Origin: Siphonodentalium dalli
Taxonomy: Eukaryota > Mollusca > Scaphopoda > Gadilida > Siphonodentaliidae
DNA: 64,000 nt
Direction of reading: 5' to 3'
Assembly (NCBI GenBank): GCA_032622095.1
Contig: CP136067.1
Span: forward strand, 496,001-560,000
Numbering within the stretch: position 1 is the first letter of the stretch; the number at the start of each line of letters is the position of its first letter. This document shows, in pieces, positions 1 to 10,100 of this stretch. The notes below the pieces were generated by a model. That model had not been told where the DNA came from. It did no database searches and was given only the letters and a program-made list of their open reading frames with translations. A program made the translations under genes and the position numbers.

Positions 1-245
1 GAGAGTGCATTGGCCTAACAATTTATATTTATCATTTTTTATCAAATCATTCTTTAATAAATTTTATCATTTTTTATATTATTTTCTTACATTCTTTAAA
101 AAAAAAAATTTAATTATTCATTCTATAACACTTTTTAAAATTTTGTCTTATATTCTTTAACACTTTTTATCATTTTGTCTTATATTCTTAACAATTTTAT
201 ATTTTGTTCTTATATTCTTTAACAATTTTATCATTTTATCATCCC
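1..245. mobile_element. Right part of a hairpin element cut by the window edge, plus its AT-rich interior
   Basis: The first bases (ending GCATTGGCCTAACAATTT) match the right half of the 69-nt palindrome found elsewhere in the window. They are followed by AT-rich sequence made of degenerate units like TTTTATCATTTTGTC / TATTCTTTAACAATT. The same interior follows the hairpin at 12482. No second hairpin closes this copy, so it is partial or decayed. Confidence 0.7.
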
Positions 246-630
246 CCTTTAATTTAATTTAATGTGAAATTATTAATTATTATAGTAGTTGTTGGCACCG
301 AAAGAGGAACAAAATCAATTAATATTTTCCAAGCTCTCAAATGTATAAAAATCGCTTGTTTTTGTTGTCTCTTAATAATTGCTCAGATTGTATATACAAT
401 GAAGATGATGATGATATGAGAAACTCCAGATTTTTTGCCAGATAGACCCAGAGAAATTCTTTGTTGACAATCTCTTGCCAATTTGTGGCTGGATTTATGG
501 AAAACGTGCGTCTCCTCCTTAAAGGAGTGCTAATAAACAATTCTAATTAATTAAATAATTAATCATATACCTAAAATGATTCTACCCCGATCATATTCTA
601 ATCTGGCATATACGGGGGGGGGGGTTAACC
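246..630. other. Intergenic stretch, nothing recognised
   Basis: No recognisable protein, RNA or repeat was seen here apart from a run of about 10 G at 615-624. A 67-codon open frame on the minus strand has no family resemblance and is probably chance. Confidence 0.5.
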
Positions 631-950
631 CGGGGTGTGCCATTTGATAGGTGCCGTTGATCCTAAAGGGGATATTAAAAATTATAGATCATATATGAGC
701 AAAGGGCGTTCCTTATTATCTTTGACGATATGTAGGCAACTTTGTACACAGGGCTCGCCTGAGCTGGGGAATGTCATGGGATAGGTGCCTTTGATCTCAG
801 CTGACTTAAATGGAGAGGCTAATAAATTATATTAACATAGATGACAAATGCAGTTCAGAAGATATGACACACAGATGTAACTGACACTGTGAGTGTCATT
901 GGATAGGTGCCGTTGACCTCAGCTATCAAAAAGAGAATCTAATAAATAGC
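631..950. repeat. Three diverged copies of a ~125-bp tandem repeat
   Basis: The phrase GGATAGGTGCCKTTGA (first copy TGATAGGTGCCGTTGA) occurs at about 648, 779 and 901. Each time it is preceded by a TGTCAT-like stretch and followed by a similar AATAAAT-like segment, giving a spacing of about 120-130 bp. The copies are clearly diverged. The function is unknown. Confidence 0.6.
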
Positions 951-986
951 ACCCCACCCTAAAAGGAAACCAGTTACGTTCCTACA

Positions 987-1450
987 TATGTGATCCGTCA
1001 TATCAAATCCAGTCGTTAGTCGGGATTTTTTTACCCTGTGCCAATGCATTCTCTTATATATGCGAGTCGACCATAGGTCGCCTCGCATATATAAGATAAT
1101 GCATTGGCCTAACAATTTTTTACAATTAAAAAAAATATATTCTTGTATTCTTTAACAATTTTATAATTTCACCCATACAGAGCCCCAGACAAACATGAGC
1201 AGACGACACTCTTCTATATGCTTCTATATATGTGTGGGGCTCCATGCAGGGTAATGGATGTTTTTTATTTTATGTCCTAAAAATTGTAAGAAACATTTAT
1301 TTAAAAAAAATGATAAAAAATTGTTAGGCCAATGCATTCTTTTATATATGCGAGGCGACCTATGGTCGACTCGCATATATAAGAGAATGCATTGGCACAG
1401 GGTAAAAAAAATCCCGACTTACGACTGGATTTGATATGGCGGGTCACATA
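987..1450. mobile_element. Twin-hairpin element, type C ends (464 bp)
   Basis: The outer inverted ends read TATGTGATCCGTCATATC on the left and, on the opposite strand, TATGTGACCCGCCATATC on the right. Inside them come TACCCTG, then 69-nt palindromes at 1040-1108 and 1328-1396 in mirror orientation. The interior is AT-rich and carries an insert at about 1170-1255 with ACCCATACAGAGCCCCAG and GAGCAGACGACA. There is no room for a transposase, so it is non-autonomous. The target duplication is unclear. A close relative is at 25841-26321. Confidence 0.85.
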
Positions 1451-1483
1451 TAGGCTCGTTATGTGGTAACATGCACTTCAGTC

Positions 1484-1720
1484 TTAACCCTTCCATGACT
1501 GGAGCTTCCTGGAATTTTGCGAAACCCTGTGCCAATGCATTCTCTTATATATAAAAGAATACATTGGCCTAACACTCTTTACCTTGTCATTCGAACCCAG
1601 TGTATTCTCTTATATATATGCGAGGCTCGGTATGCATGGATGACTCGCATATATAAGAGAATGCACTGGCACAGAATATTTAATGCTGTACCAGCTCAGC
1701 TCTCTTCGTGAAGGAGTTAA
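1484..1720. mobile_element. Twin-hairpin element, type B TTAA ends (decayed)
   Basis: TTAACCCTTCCATGACTGG begins at 1484, and the right end GTGAAGGAGTTAA closes at 1720 as an imperfect inverse. The left hairpin (about 1530-1570) has lost its loop. The right hairpin, at 1598-1670, has a modified apex. TTAA at both borders and CCC tips fit the piggyBac superfamily. The right TTAA is also the left TTAA of the next element. Confidence 0.65.
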
Positions 1721-2044
1721 CCCTTTACCCAACAAACCGGCCAAAACCGGCCAAATAAAGCTTCAACAGCCTAAAATATCTTCGGTCTGTCTCAATAAAA
1801 CCATACAAATATGGACATCATTGGAACCGGCTCATTGACCACATTGTGATGGTTATAGTTATGCCCTGTGCCAATGCATTCTCTTATATATGCGAGTCGA
1901 CCATAGGTCGCCTCGCATATATAAGAGAATGCATTGGCCTAAAAAAAATCTTTTTTTAACACTTTTTACCATTTTTTCTTACATTCTTTAACAATTTTAT
2001 AATTTTTAATGTGTTAAGGGCCGTTCTGTTGGGTAAAGAGTTAA
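1717..2044. mobile_element. piggyBac-like twin-hairpin MITE, type A, right hairpin deleted
   Basis: TTAACCCTTTACCCAACA at 1717 pairs with TGTTGGGTAAAGAGTTAA ending at 2044. The left arm carries the longer subterminal segment (ACCGGCCAAAACCGGCC and so on). A 69-nt palindrome lies at 1870-1938. The second palindrome expected after AATGTGTTAAG is missing, so the interior joins directly to the right end. TTAA target sites with CCC/GGG tips are the piggyBac hallmark. The element has no coding capacity. Confidence 0.85.
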
Positions 2045-3071
2045 GGGCGCAGGAACACGCCATAATTACAGGAATCACGCATGAGAGAACCAACAACAAC
2101 ACTTAAATGATGTTTTCCCACTTGATGCATGTTGTCTATAGCTGATGCACTTGCTATTGTCATGTCGTCGAATAAAAGGCCAAGTTACGGAATACAATTA
2201 CAGCGATCAGGTTCACGAATACAATAGCCGGCGTGACTAGGTGCCCACCCGGCGTGTCCGTTTATAGTAACCATTATTTCTGGCTGTATTCACAGGCGCC
2301 ATAAAACAACCCATTTATAGGGCGAATCGGAAAACGCCCAAACGCGCTATTGTCTGCATAGGCGATTGTTACCGGACACATTAACATGTTCCATGGACAT
2401 CTGCACCGAATTTTCTATTACGCCATATTGTTTGTCAAAATGGATACACCTGTATTTACAAAACAAATTAATTCTTCTAAAACTTTCCAAATGCGTTCAA
2501 ATTAAATTAACTGTTCTGGGTTTCCCTTCTTATATAGATGTATGTATTCTTCATTTAATTCTAAACATGTCCATATAGTTTATGTATATGCATACATATA
2601 TAATAATCATATTTTTTACAAAAGTAAGCGATACAGGCCATGTAATGAGATGGAAAGATGAATATATACTGGATCATTTCACGATTTTAAACCATGGAAT
2701 CCATATTTAAGGCTTTATACAGATAACCCATATATATATATATGGACCCCCTAACATTTCAGTGCTGGTCACCTATATTTTCGAGGTGTACACCTCACCA
2801 TATGGAGGATAAAACGGGTCATGAATCTAATTTAAATAATTATGGTCCCATAAGGGGGTAGTAAACATTTGCAGGAAAGTATGCCGTTTTCTGCATCTGG
2901 CATTTTCGGGGACCCGCCACACCCCACACCTGCAAAAAACATTTACTACCAATGTGTGTACACCACCCCCCCCCCCCCCAATTTCATTATTTTTTCATTA
3001 ATCTAGTTTATTTCTAATGACAGTTTAACTTGTTTCATAAGCTGCTTTAATTTTTTTTTAAATATTAACAG
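2045..3071. other. Unassigned AT-rich intergenic DNA
   Basis: I recognise no gene or repeat family here. A run of about 13 C lies at 2969-2981. A 70-codon frame at 2366-2578 has no recognisable features. The last bases, a T-rich tract ending in AACAG at 3071, look like a splice acceptor for the next entry. Confidence 0.45.
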
Positions 3072-3156
3072 ACAAAATATGAAGATGTTTTCCAAATACT
3101 GGCTGATAGGCATTATTTGCATACCAATACAAATTTACATGCATCGGAGTTTCCAG
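3072..3156 (+). CDS. Candidate exon with start codon and hydrophobic leader
   Basis: A T-rich tract and CAG (ending 3071) precede an exon that opens a frame at ATG 3079. The frame runs 26 codons to CAG at 3156, where a consensus donor GTGAGT follows. The encoded N-terminus has a short basic start (MKMFSKYW) and a hydrophobic core (LIGIICIPIQIY), as in a signal peptide or signal anchor. The intron phase would be 0. No continuation exon or homologous family was identified, so the gene is unknown. The claim rests on paired splice signals plus the hydrophobic leader; chance cannot be excluded. Confidence 0.35.
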
Positions 3157-3953
3157 GTGAGTGCGCGATGAGAGTATATGCTAGGTCCACCCGGGTTGTC
3201 AAATTCGGCACCGCTGAATGAGAATTCTAAGCCATGTATAGTGGACAAATCCAGTAATCATTTTCCCCTGCAAGCTATATTATATGAACCAAACATGTGA
3301 TTCTTTTGGCTATATTGTCTGTAACACATTTTAAGATAATAACATTTCAGGACAGTGCACTCAATCTTCACTTTCGAGTCGCTGTCGACATTTTGTAGAC
3401 ATATCCATGACATATCAGTTGTTAAACTTCAATTCAACTAGAGTTAACTTATTTTGATAATAGTTACATAGAGAGGATATTTACCAGGCTGAAATTGGAA
3501 ATTATTTTTGTTATAAATTGCTGATATCTGCAAACCTATAGGTCATTGTGCATGATTCACACAATTCCATAATTTCTAACTATTTCATGATTAGTCGGTC
3601 AACCAGGCCATTATCTAGCATTATTCCATACCACTTTTGTTAGTCTATAGTGGAGCAACTTCAATTATACTAAATGACAAGCAGCCATTGTTCCGGACTT
3701 GGATACTTTAGGTGTTGTGAGAGTAACAGATCATCTGAGTTGATACACATACAAATAATTCATTGATTAGTTTGATGCACTGACGACAGTTATTTTCTAA
3801 TATAGCCACTAATATGTGAGACATTTGCTCGCTCGTGTTCCATGCACACAGTGATCTATACATGTAGGCTTATTAACCGAATTCAAATTCACAGGTGCAT
3901 GCTCAGGTTCCCACGATGGTTGATATATGTGTCATATATATATGTGCCATGTT
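3157..3953. other. Unassigned DNA, possible intron
   Basis: Nothing recognisable was seen. If the preceding exon is real, this would be its downstream intron. I could not identify a phase-0 acceptor plus a coding continuation. Confidence 0.4.
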
Positions 3954-4318
3954 TTAACCCTTTACCCAACAGAACGGCCCTGTGCCAATGCATTCTCTTA
4001 TATATGCGAGTCGACCATAGGTCGCCTCGCATATATAAGAGAATGCATTGGCTTAACACATATTAAAGAAAAAATGGTAAAAAGTGTTAAAAAAAAGTTT
4101 TTTTTAGGCCAATGCATTCTCTTATATATGCGAGGCGACCTATGGTCGACTCGCATATATAAGAGAATGCATTGGCACAGGGCATAACTGTAACTATCAC
4201 AATGTGCTCAATGAGCCGATTCCAATGATACCCATATTTCCATGGTTTTATTGAGACAGACCGAAGATAATTTAGGCTGTTAGGGCGTTTCTGGGCGTTC
4301 TGTTGGGTAAAGGGTTAA
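3954..4318. mobile_element. piggyBac-like twin-hairpin MITE, type A, complete (365 bp, inverted orientation)
   Basis: TTAACCCTTTACCCAACA at 3954 and TGTTGGGTAAAGGGTTAA ending at 4318 are exact inverse ends with TTAA at both borders. The palindromes lie at 3984-4052 and 4108-4176. Relative to the copies at 6488 and 14228 the long subterminal arm is on the right (4180-4290), so the element is inserted in the other orientation. Confidence 0.9.
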
Positions 4319-4339
4319 AACAAATGAACAGATAATGAC

Positions 4340-4435
4340 AGAATACAAGCTCGGGCAAAGTTCCGGACGCCCCGACGGACGGACGCACACACGCACGGGT
4401 GCACGCACGCCCGGACGGACGATGGTCGTTACACT
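4340..4435. repeat. GC-rich simple repeat (ACGG/ACGC units)
   Basis: A short low-complexity tract contains GACGGACGGACGCACACACG and related units, unlike the AT-rich surroundings. No function can be inferred. Confidence 0.5.
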
Positions 4436-4573
4436 ATAGTCCTCCGACGGAAGTAGGGGACAAAAATGCGAGATCAAACAATACTAAATATTCTACTTCG
4501 AGCAAGTCTTGAAATTTAATGATATAAGCAAAATGTATAAAATGTTCAAGAAAGAATGGAACTCTCTCCGGAA

Positions 4574-4828
4574 CCACCCCTGGTCAAGTGGTCCTGAATA
4601 GAGTTACCACCCCTGGTCAAGTTGTCCTGAATAGAGTTACTACCCCTGGTCAAGTGGTCCTGAATAGAGTTACCACCCCTGGTCAAGTGGTCCTGAATAG
4701 AGTTACCACCCCTGGCCAAGTGGTCGTGAATAGAGTTAGCACCCCTGGTCAAGTGGTCCTGAATAGAGTTACCACCCCTGGTCAAGTGGTCCTGAATAGA
4801 GTTACCACCCCATGTCAAGTGGTCCTGC
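4574..4828. repeat. 33-bp minisatellite, 8 units
   Basis: Units start at 4574, 4607, 4640, 4673, 4706, 4739, 4772 and 4805. Each reads CCACCCCTGGTCAAGTGG plus TCCTGAATAGAGTTA with few changes. Because 33 is divisible by 3, both strands stay open and give spurious repetitive ORFs. Twenty bases of the unit also occur in the 115-bp satellite monomers near 48 kb. Confidence 0.9.
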
Positions 4829-5691
4829 TAATATGCTATGATGCGGTAGTGCAAACTGATGCCGTTACGAAAAAGTATCGTTATTTTTCTAAAGTTGTCA
4901 TTTTCGCGGTGTTTGGATAATCCGAGCGTTTTGAGAAAAAAATGTGTGTACGAAACATTCAAGAACATATATATTTTTGAAAAATATAATAATGCCTGCG
5001 CTGGTGTTTCTAAAACGACGCAAACAGCCATCTTGATTATAATATAGTCGATTTTCATCAATTAACCCTTTACCCAACAGAACGGCCCTGTGCCAATGCA
5101 TTCTCTTATATATGCGAGTCGACCATAGGTCGCCTCGCATATATAAGAGAATGCATTGGCCTAACAATTTTTTACAATTTTAATAAATTTTTCTTGTATT
5201 CTTTAACAATTTTATAATTTCACCCATACAGAGCCCCAGACAAACACGAGCAGACGACACTCTTCTATATGCTTCTATATATGTGTGGGGCTCCCTGCAG
5301 GGTAATGGATGTTTTTTATTTTATGTCCTAAAAATTGTCAGAAACATTTATTTAAAAAAAAATGATAAAAAATTGTTAGGCCAATGCATTCTCTTATATA
5401 TGCGAGGCGACCTATGGTCGACTCGCATATATAAGAGAATGCATTGGCACAGGGTAAAATAATATAGTCGATTTTCATCAATTAACTAATACAACCAGTA
5501 TTAACAATATTTCGCAATAGATTTCCTGGATATGTTCAGATTATCGGATCACTGCGAAAAAGACAAATTAAAAAATTATAACGGTACTTTTTGTTAACAG
5601 CATTAGTTTGCCCTAACAGCATCATAGCAATGCAGCAGGACCCAACCGCGTCATAGCACATTAGCAGGACCACTTGACTAGGGGTGGTAAC
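4820..5691. mobile_element. Long-inverted-repeat element with terminal minisatellite motif ('element E')
   Basis: The left arm (about 4820-4930, starting GGTCCTGCTAATATGC) is an imperfect inverse of the right arm (about 5535-5641, ending GCATCATAGC...GCAGGACC). Outside the right arm the CATAGCACATTAGCAGGACC stretch recurs and is followed by one CACTTGACTAGGGGTGG unit. A twin-hairpin element (5062-5457) is inserted inside. The same terminal motif starts the satellite array at 47.93 kb. The superfamily is not determinable by eye. Confidence 0.6.
5062..5457. mobile_element. Chimeric twin-hairpin element: type A left end, type C interior and right end
   Basis: The left end is TTAACCCTTTACCCAACA with TTAA at 5062. 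The interior holds the type C insert (ACCCATACAGAGCCCCAG, about 5223-5306). The right end stops at the bare ACAGGGTA without type A or type C outer sequence. The palindromes lie at 5092-5160 and 5380-5448. The 25-bp phrase beginning AATATAGTCGATTTTC occurs immediately before (5041) and after (5461). Confidence 0.8.
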
Positions 5692-5798
5692 TCATATCTT
5701 GCAAGCGGTTAAGGTGAATTAGACTCATATTCCACAAAAAATCATTTAAAAATAACAATATTTCAAATTAGATGCACAATGAGTCAAGAAAAGCTATT

Positions 5799-5850
5799 TG
5801 GTAACTTTGGTAACTATTTGGTAACTTTGGTAACTATTTGGTATTTAACG
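5799..5850. repeat. Short tandem repeat of TTTGGTAAC-like units
   Basis: TTTGGTAACTATTTGGTAAC is repeated nearly perfectly, with a basic unit of about 9-20 bp. Confidence 0.7.
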
Positions 5851-5891
5851 ATAACCTTAGAATGGAGTTGTACAGTCGGACCCTACCGAAT

Positions 5892-6356
5892 AAATCAGCT
5901 TTAGTAGATCGCGGAATCTGTCAAATAAATGTTCGCTGATTGACGGCGCGCATCGTCTGTGTATTCACTTCTGTATCTTTTTCGAACTCCGTTGCATTGG
6001 TCTTGAGACTCAGACTATTGTTCGTTTAACTGGGGCCATTCATTGGTAGTGGTGCACGTTTATATTTAAACACGAAAACTTTCACATCTCGATCCGTTGT
6101 AATTCGCCGGATTTATAACTAAACATTATCTAGTAATTGTTTACGCTGTCGTTTTAATTTCGACGGTGATAAATTCCAGGAAGTTCGTGCGATTCAGAGA
6201 AAGTCACGTGATCCTTCTGGCTGCGGATTAGTCCAACCTTCTGATCATTAGCGGATTCATTTAGAGGAGTTTAATTGGAAATTCTCCCACCAGACAATCA
6301 ACAGGTCCATTTCGGAGACAAAACGTGGGTAATATTTGAGATAATGTCGTATCATG
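5892..6356 (+). repeat. Duplicated unique-looking segment, copy 1
   Basis: This segment is colinear with 13089-13536, diverged but recognisable throughout. Shared phrases include CTTCTGGCTGCGGATTAGT, CTGATCATTAGCGGATTCAT and TCCATTTCGGAG. Near the end it reads AAAACGTGGGTAATATT, which aligns with AAAACGTGAGTAAATATT in copy 2, a good splice-donor shape. It could be a duplicated promoter or 5' exon, or an old mobile element. No long conserved ORF is evident. Confidence 0.7.
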
Positions 6357-6487
6357 CTGTGGGGTGTTTGAGTAAATATTTTAGATAATTTCGTATCATG
6401 CTGCAGCAATCGCTATCTAATCGTGAGCCCCGATTAAGTATCTTTCGCTATCGAATCGATTAAGTATCTTATCTAAACATGTGCGTG

Positions 6488-6887
6488 TTAACCCTTTACC
6501 CAACAAACCGGCCAAAACCGGCCAAATAAAGCTTCAACAGCCTAAAATATCTTCGGTCTGTCTCAATAGAACCATACAAATATGGATATCATTGGAACCG
6601 GCGCCTTGACCACATTGTGATGGTTACAGTTATGCCCTGTGCCAATGCATTCTCTTATATATGCGAGTCGACCATAGGTCGCCTCGCATATATAAGAGAA
6701 TGCATTGGCCTAACAAAATCTTTTTTTTAACACTTTTTACCATTTTTTCTTACATTCTTTAACAATTTTATAATTTGTAATGTGTTAAGCCAATGCATTC
6801 TCTTATATATGCGAGGCGACCTATGGTCGACTCGCATATATAAGAGAATGCATTGGCACAGGGCCTTTCTGTTGGGTAAAGGGTTAA
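6488..6887. mobile_element. piggyBac-like twin-hairpin MITE, type A, complete (400 bp)
   Basis: TTAA at 6488-6491 and 6884-6887 borders CCCTTTACCCAACA and its inverse. The left subterminal arm contains ACCGGCCAAAACCGGCC. The palindromes are at 6641-6709 and 6789-6857, separated by about 80 bp of T-rich spacer. It is nearly identical to 14228-14627 and of the same length, so these two define the family consensus. Confidence 0.92.
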
Positions 6888-7130
6888 TTGATCACATATA
6901 CAAAGCAGTTCAATTAGCTAAGATAAATACAACCCTTCATTGGTCCCTTCTTGTAAATTATGCGATGAGGGAAAATTGAAAATGAATTTCATTTCTTGAC
7001 AGAATGCCCTATGTATGAAAATAAAAGAAAACAGCAATTCAAGGAATAAATCATGGGTTCACACATTTCTCTACTCCAAATAACCCACACAAATTCCATT
7101 TGCTGATGAATGACGCCATTGTGATGACAG
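6888..7130. other. Unassigned flank of the 65-bp satellite
   Basis: No gene or repeat was recognised. The satellite begins after GATGACAGTG at about 7130. Confidence 0.5.
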
Positions 7131-10100
7131 TGTGTCACATAGACACTGTACATGCATTTAATCATATACTCTTATAGTGTCAGAACATTCTATGGTGTGT
7201 CACATAGACACTGTACATGCATTTAATCATATACTATTATAGTGTCAACACATTCTATGGTGCGTCACATAGACACTGTACATGCATCTAGTCATATACT
7301 CTTATAGTGTCAGAACATTCTATGGAATCATATACTATTATAGTGTCAGAACATTCTATGGTGTGTCACATAGACACTGTACATGCATTTAATCATATAC
7401 TCTTATAGTGTCAGAACATTCTATGGTGTGTCACATAGACACTGTACATGCATTTAATCATATACTATTATAGTGTCAGAACATTCTATGGTGCGTCACA
7501 TAGACACTGTACATGCATTTAATCATATACTCTTATAGTGTCAGAACATTCTATGGAATCATATACTATTATAGTGTCAGAACATTCTATGGTGTGTCAC
7601 ATAGACACTGTACATGCATTTAATCATATACTATTATAGTGTCAGAACATTCTATGGTGTGTCACATAGACACTGTACATGCATTTAATCATATACTCTT
7701 ATAGTGTCAGAACATTCTATGGTGTGTCACATAGACACTGTACATGCATTTAATCATATACTATTATAGTGTCAACACATTCTATGGTGCGTCACATAGA
7801 CACTGTACATGCATCTAGTCATATACTCTTATAGTGTCAGAACATTCTATGGAATCATATACTATTATAGTGTCAGAACATTCTATGGTGTGTCACATAG
7901 ACACTGTACATGCATTTAATCATATACTCTTATAGTGTCAGAACATTCTATGGTGTGTCACATAGACACTGTACATGCATTTAATCATATACTATTATAG
8001 TGTCAGAACATTCTATGGTGCGTCACATAGACACTGTACATGCATTTAATCATATACATTCTATGGAATCATATACTCTTATAGTGTCAGAACATTCTAT
8101 GGAATCATATACTCTTATAGTGTCAGAACATTCTATGGTGTGTCACATAGACACTGTACATGCATCTAGTCATATACTCTTATAGTGTCAGAACATTCTA
8201 TGGTGCGTCACATAGACACTGTACATGCATTTAATCATATACTATTATAGTGTCAGAACATTCTATGGTGCGTCACATAGACACTGTACATGCATTTAAT
8301 CATATACTATTATAGTGTCAGAACATTCTATGGTGCGTCACATAGACACTGTACATGCATTTAATCATATACTCTTATAGTGTCAGAACATTCTATGGTG
8401 TGTCACATAGACACTGTACATGCATTTAATCATATACTATTATAGTGTCAGAACATTCTATGGAATCATATACTCTTATAGTGTCAGAACATTCTATGGT
8501 GTGTCACATAGACACTGTACATGCATTTAATCATATACTCTTATAGTGTCAGAACATTCTATGGTGCGTCACATAGACACTGTACATGCATCTAGTCATA
8601 TACTCTTATAGTGTCAGAACATTCTATGGAATCATATACTATTATAGTGTCAGAACATTCTATGGTGTGTCACATAGACACTGTACATGCATCTAGTCAT
8701 ATACTCTTATAGTGTCAGAACATTCTATGGTGCGTCACATAGACACTGTACATGCATTTAATCATATACTCTTATAGTGTCAGAACATTCTATGGTGCGT
8801 CACATAGACACTGTACATGCATTTAATCATATACTCTTATAGTGTCAGAACATTCTATGGTGTGTCACATAGACACTGTACATGCATTTAATCATATACT
8901 CTTATAGTGTCAGAACATTCTATGGTACGTCACATAGACACTGTACATGCATTTAATCATATACTCTTATAGTGTCAGAACATTCTATGGTGCGTCACAT
9001 AGACACTGTACATGCATTTAATCATATACTCTTATAGTGTCAGAACATTCTATGGAATCATATACTCTTATAGTGTCAGAACATTCTATGGTGTGTCACA
9101 TAGACACTGTACATGCATCTAGTCATATACTCTTATAGTGTCAGAACATTCTATGGTGCGTCACATAGACACTGTACATGCATTTAATCATATACTCTTA
9201 TAGTGTCAGAACATTCTATGGTGTGTCACATAGACACTGTACATGCATTTAATCATATACTATTATAGTGTCAGAACATTCTATGGTGCGTCACATAGAC
9301 ACTGTACATGCATTTAATCATATACTCTTATAGTGTCAGAACATTCTATGGAATCATATAATATTATAGTGTCAGAACATTCTATGGTGTGTCACATAGA
9401 CACTGTACATGCATTTAATCATATACTCTTATAGTGTCAGACCATTCTATGGTGTGTCACATAGACACTGTACATGCATCTAGTCATATACTCTTATAGT
9501 GTCAGAACATTCTATGGTGCGTCACATAGACACTGTACATGCATCTAGTCATATACTCTTATAGTGTCAGAACATTCTATGGTGTGTCACATAGACACTG
9601 TACATGCATTTAATCATATACTATTATAGTGTCAGAACATTCTATGGTGCGTCACATAGACACTGTACATGCATTTAATCATATACTATTATAGTGTCAG
9701 AACATTCTATGGAATCATATACTATTATAGTGTCAGAACATTCTATGGTGTGTCACATAGACACTGTACATGCATTTAATCATATACTATTATAGTGTCA
9801 GAACATTCTATGGTGCGTCACATAGACACTGTACATGCATTTAATCATATACTATTATAGTGTCAGAACATTCTATGGAATCATATACTCTTATAGTGTC
9901 AGAACATTCTATGGTGTGTCACATAGACACTGTACATGCATTTAATCATATACTATTATAGTGTCAGAACATTCTATGGTGCGTCACATAGACACTGTAC
10001 ATGCATTTAATCATATACTCTTATAGTGTCAGAACATTCTATGGTGTGTCACATAGACACTGTACATGCATCTAGTCATATACTCTTATAGTGTCAGAAC

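Noticed and set aside
6782-6979. Repeated protein-like frame (CILLYMRGDLWSTRIYKRMHWH) at many loci
   Set aside because: It is the translation of the 69-nt palindrome; the same peptide appears in both orientations wherever the hairpin occurs and has no conserved start or context.
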